A stretch of DNA of 64,000 nt. Origin: Ga0077523 sp038324085 (GTDB lineage Bacteria > Pseudomonadota > Gammaproteobacteria > Burkholderiales > Ga0077523). Of this stretch, positions 63,628 through 64,000 are shown one piece after another. The stretch covers positions 124,001 through 188,000 of the forward strand of contig JBBQHP010000001.1 in the NCBI GenBank assembly GCA_038324085.1, in the 5' to 3' direction. Positions within the stretch are counted from its first letter, which is position 1. Each line of letters starts with the position of its first letter. Made by a program: the position numbers and the translations under genes. The notes under the pieces were generated by a model that saw only the letters and a list, made by a program, of their open reading frames with translations, was not told the DNA's origin and ran no database searches.

Positions 63628-64000
63628 TCAGCCAGCGCGGCGAGTTGTTCGGCCTGGTGTTCGGCCAGCAGCGCGCCGGTCAGCTCGTCGAGATCTCCAT
63701 CCATCACCGCGTCGATCTTGTAGAGCGTCAGGTTGATGCGATGGTCGGTCACGCGCCCCTGCGGGAAATTGTAGGTCCGGATGCGCTCCGAGCGGTCGCC
63801 GGTGCCGACCAGCGACTTTCGCGTCGCGGCGGTCTTCGCCGTCTGTTCACGCATCTGCTGGTCCTTGATGCGTGCCGCCAGCACCGACAACGCCTGGGCC
63901 TTGTTCTTGTGCTGCGAGCGGTCGTCCTGGCATTCGACCACGATGCCGGTCGGGACATGCGTCACGCGCACCGCCGAATCGGTCTTGTTGATGTGCTGGC
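63621..64000 (-). CDS. prfA: Peptide chain release factor 1, C-terminal part (5' end outside window)
   Basis: The C-terminal ~126 residues of RF1 are present. The window starts at the Gln of the GGQ motif (QHINKTDSAVRVTHVPTG), and later parts VVECQDDRSQHKNK, DRSERIRTYNFPQGRVTDHR and INLTLYKID are typical. The codon-recognition domain lies beyond the window end. RF1 reads UAA and UAG stops. Its last codons overlap the start of the fourth 81-bp repeat unit's end region. Confidence 0.96.
   Translation of the reverse strand, partial: QHINKTDSAVRVTHVPTGIVVECQDDRSQHKNKAQALSVLAARIKDQQMREQTAKTAATRKSLVGTGDRSERIRTYNFPQGRVTDHRINLTLYKIDAVMDGDLDELTGALLAEHQAEQLAALAEG

Overview
The window is high-GC DNA from a bacterium, most likely a betaproteobacterium. 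The evidence is gene order and protein type: prfA-prmC-grxD, aroQ-accB-accC-prmA-DUF3426-tpx, algZ-algR-hemC-hemD-hemX-hemY beside a divergent argH, and PilA-type pilins. The genus cannot be read from the sequence. Genes are densely packed. I see no tRNA, rRNA, CRISPR array, transposase or phage gene.

Layout. (1) 1-6.4 kb: a coupled run of TPR-glycosyltransferases (two OGT/SPINDLY-like, one GT9-like) and a two-domain methyltransferase, met tail to tail by another methyltransferase. This looks like a glycan or protein-glycosylation locus. (2) 6.4-7.5 kb: two almost identical type IV pilin genes, the upstream one behind a good sigma-54 promoter and the downstream one followed by a clean terminator. 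(3) 7.8-19.4 kb, all on the minus strand: CHASE2 Ser/Thr kinase, PP2C phosphatase, FHA protein, CHASE2 class III nucleotide cyclase, class II-type cyclic-nucleotide phosphodiesterase, GAF-PilB/GspE ATPase, GAF-HD-GYP phosphodiesterase. This set could join Ser/Thr phosphorylation, cAMP and c-di-GMP to one secretion/pilus ATPase, and it is the most interesting part of the window. (4) 19.7-30.3 kb: housekeeping genes (GT4 glycosyltransferase, dgkA, tpx, prmA, accC, accB, aroQ, a TlpA-like thioredoxin, an orphan DsbD alpha domain, cutA, an epimerase-like SDR, a 2Fe-2S reductase). (5) 30.4-40.8 kb: ppc, hemY, hemX, hemD, hemC, algR, algZ, argH. (6) 40.8-46.4 kb: an SDR and a complete branched-chain-type ABC importer. 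(7) 46.4-57.5 kb: three PAS-GGDEF-EAL proteins, the last broken in its EAL domain, with a Cys/Met-metabolism PLP enzyme and dsbB among them. (8) 57.6-62 kb: DUF1272 protein, VOC protein, mgsA, CaiB/BaiF CoA-transferase with a tiny His-rich upstream ORF, a chemoreceptor fragment, acyl-CoA dehydrogenase. (9) 62-64 kb: grxD, prmC, a four-copy 81-bp tandem repeat, and the 3' part of prfA.

The window ends cut two genes: the first glycosyltransferase lacks its start, and prfA lacks everything up to its GGQ motif. All functions come from reading motifs and gene order by eye. No database search was run, and start sites were chosen by homology length, Shine-Dalgarno signals and overlaps.
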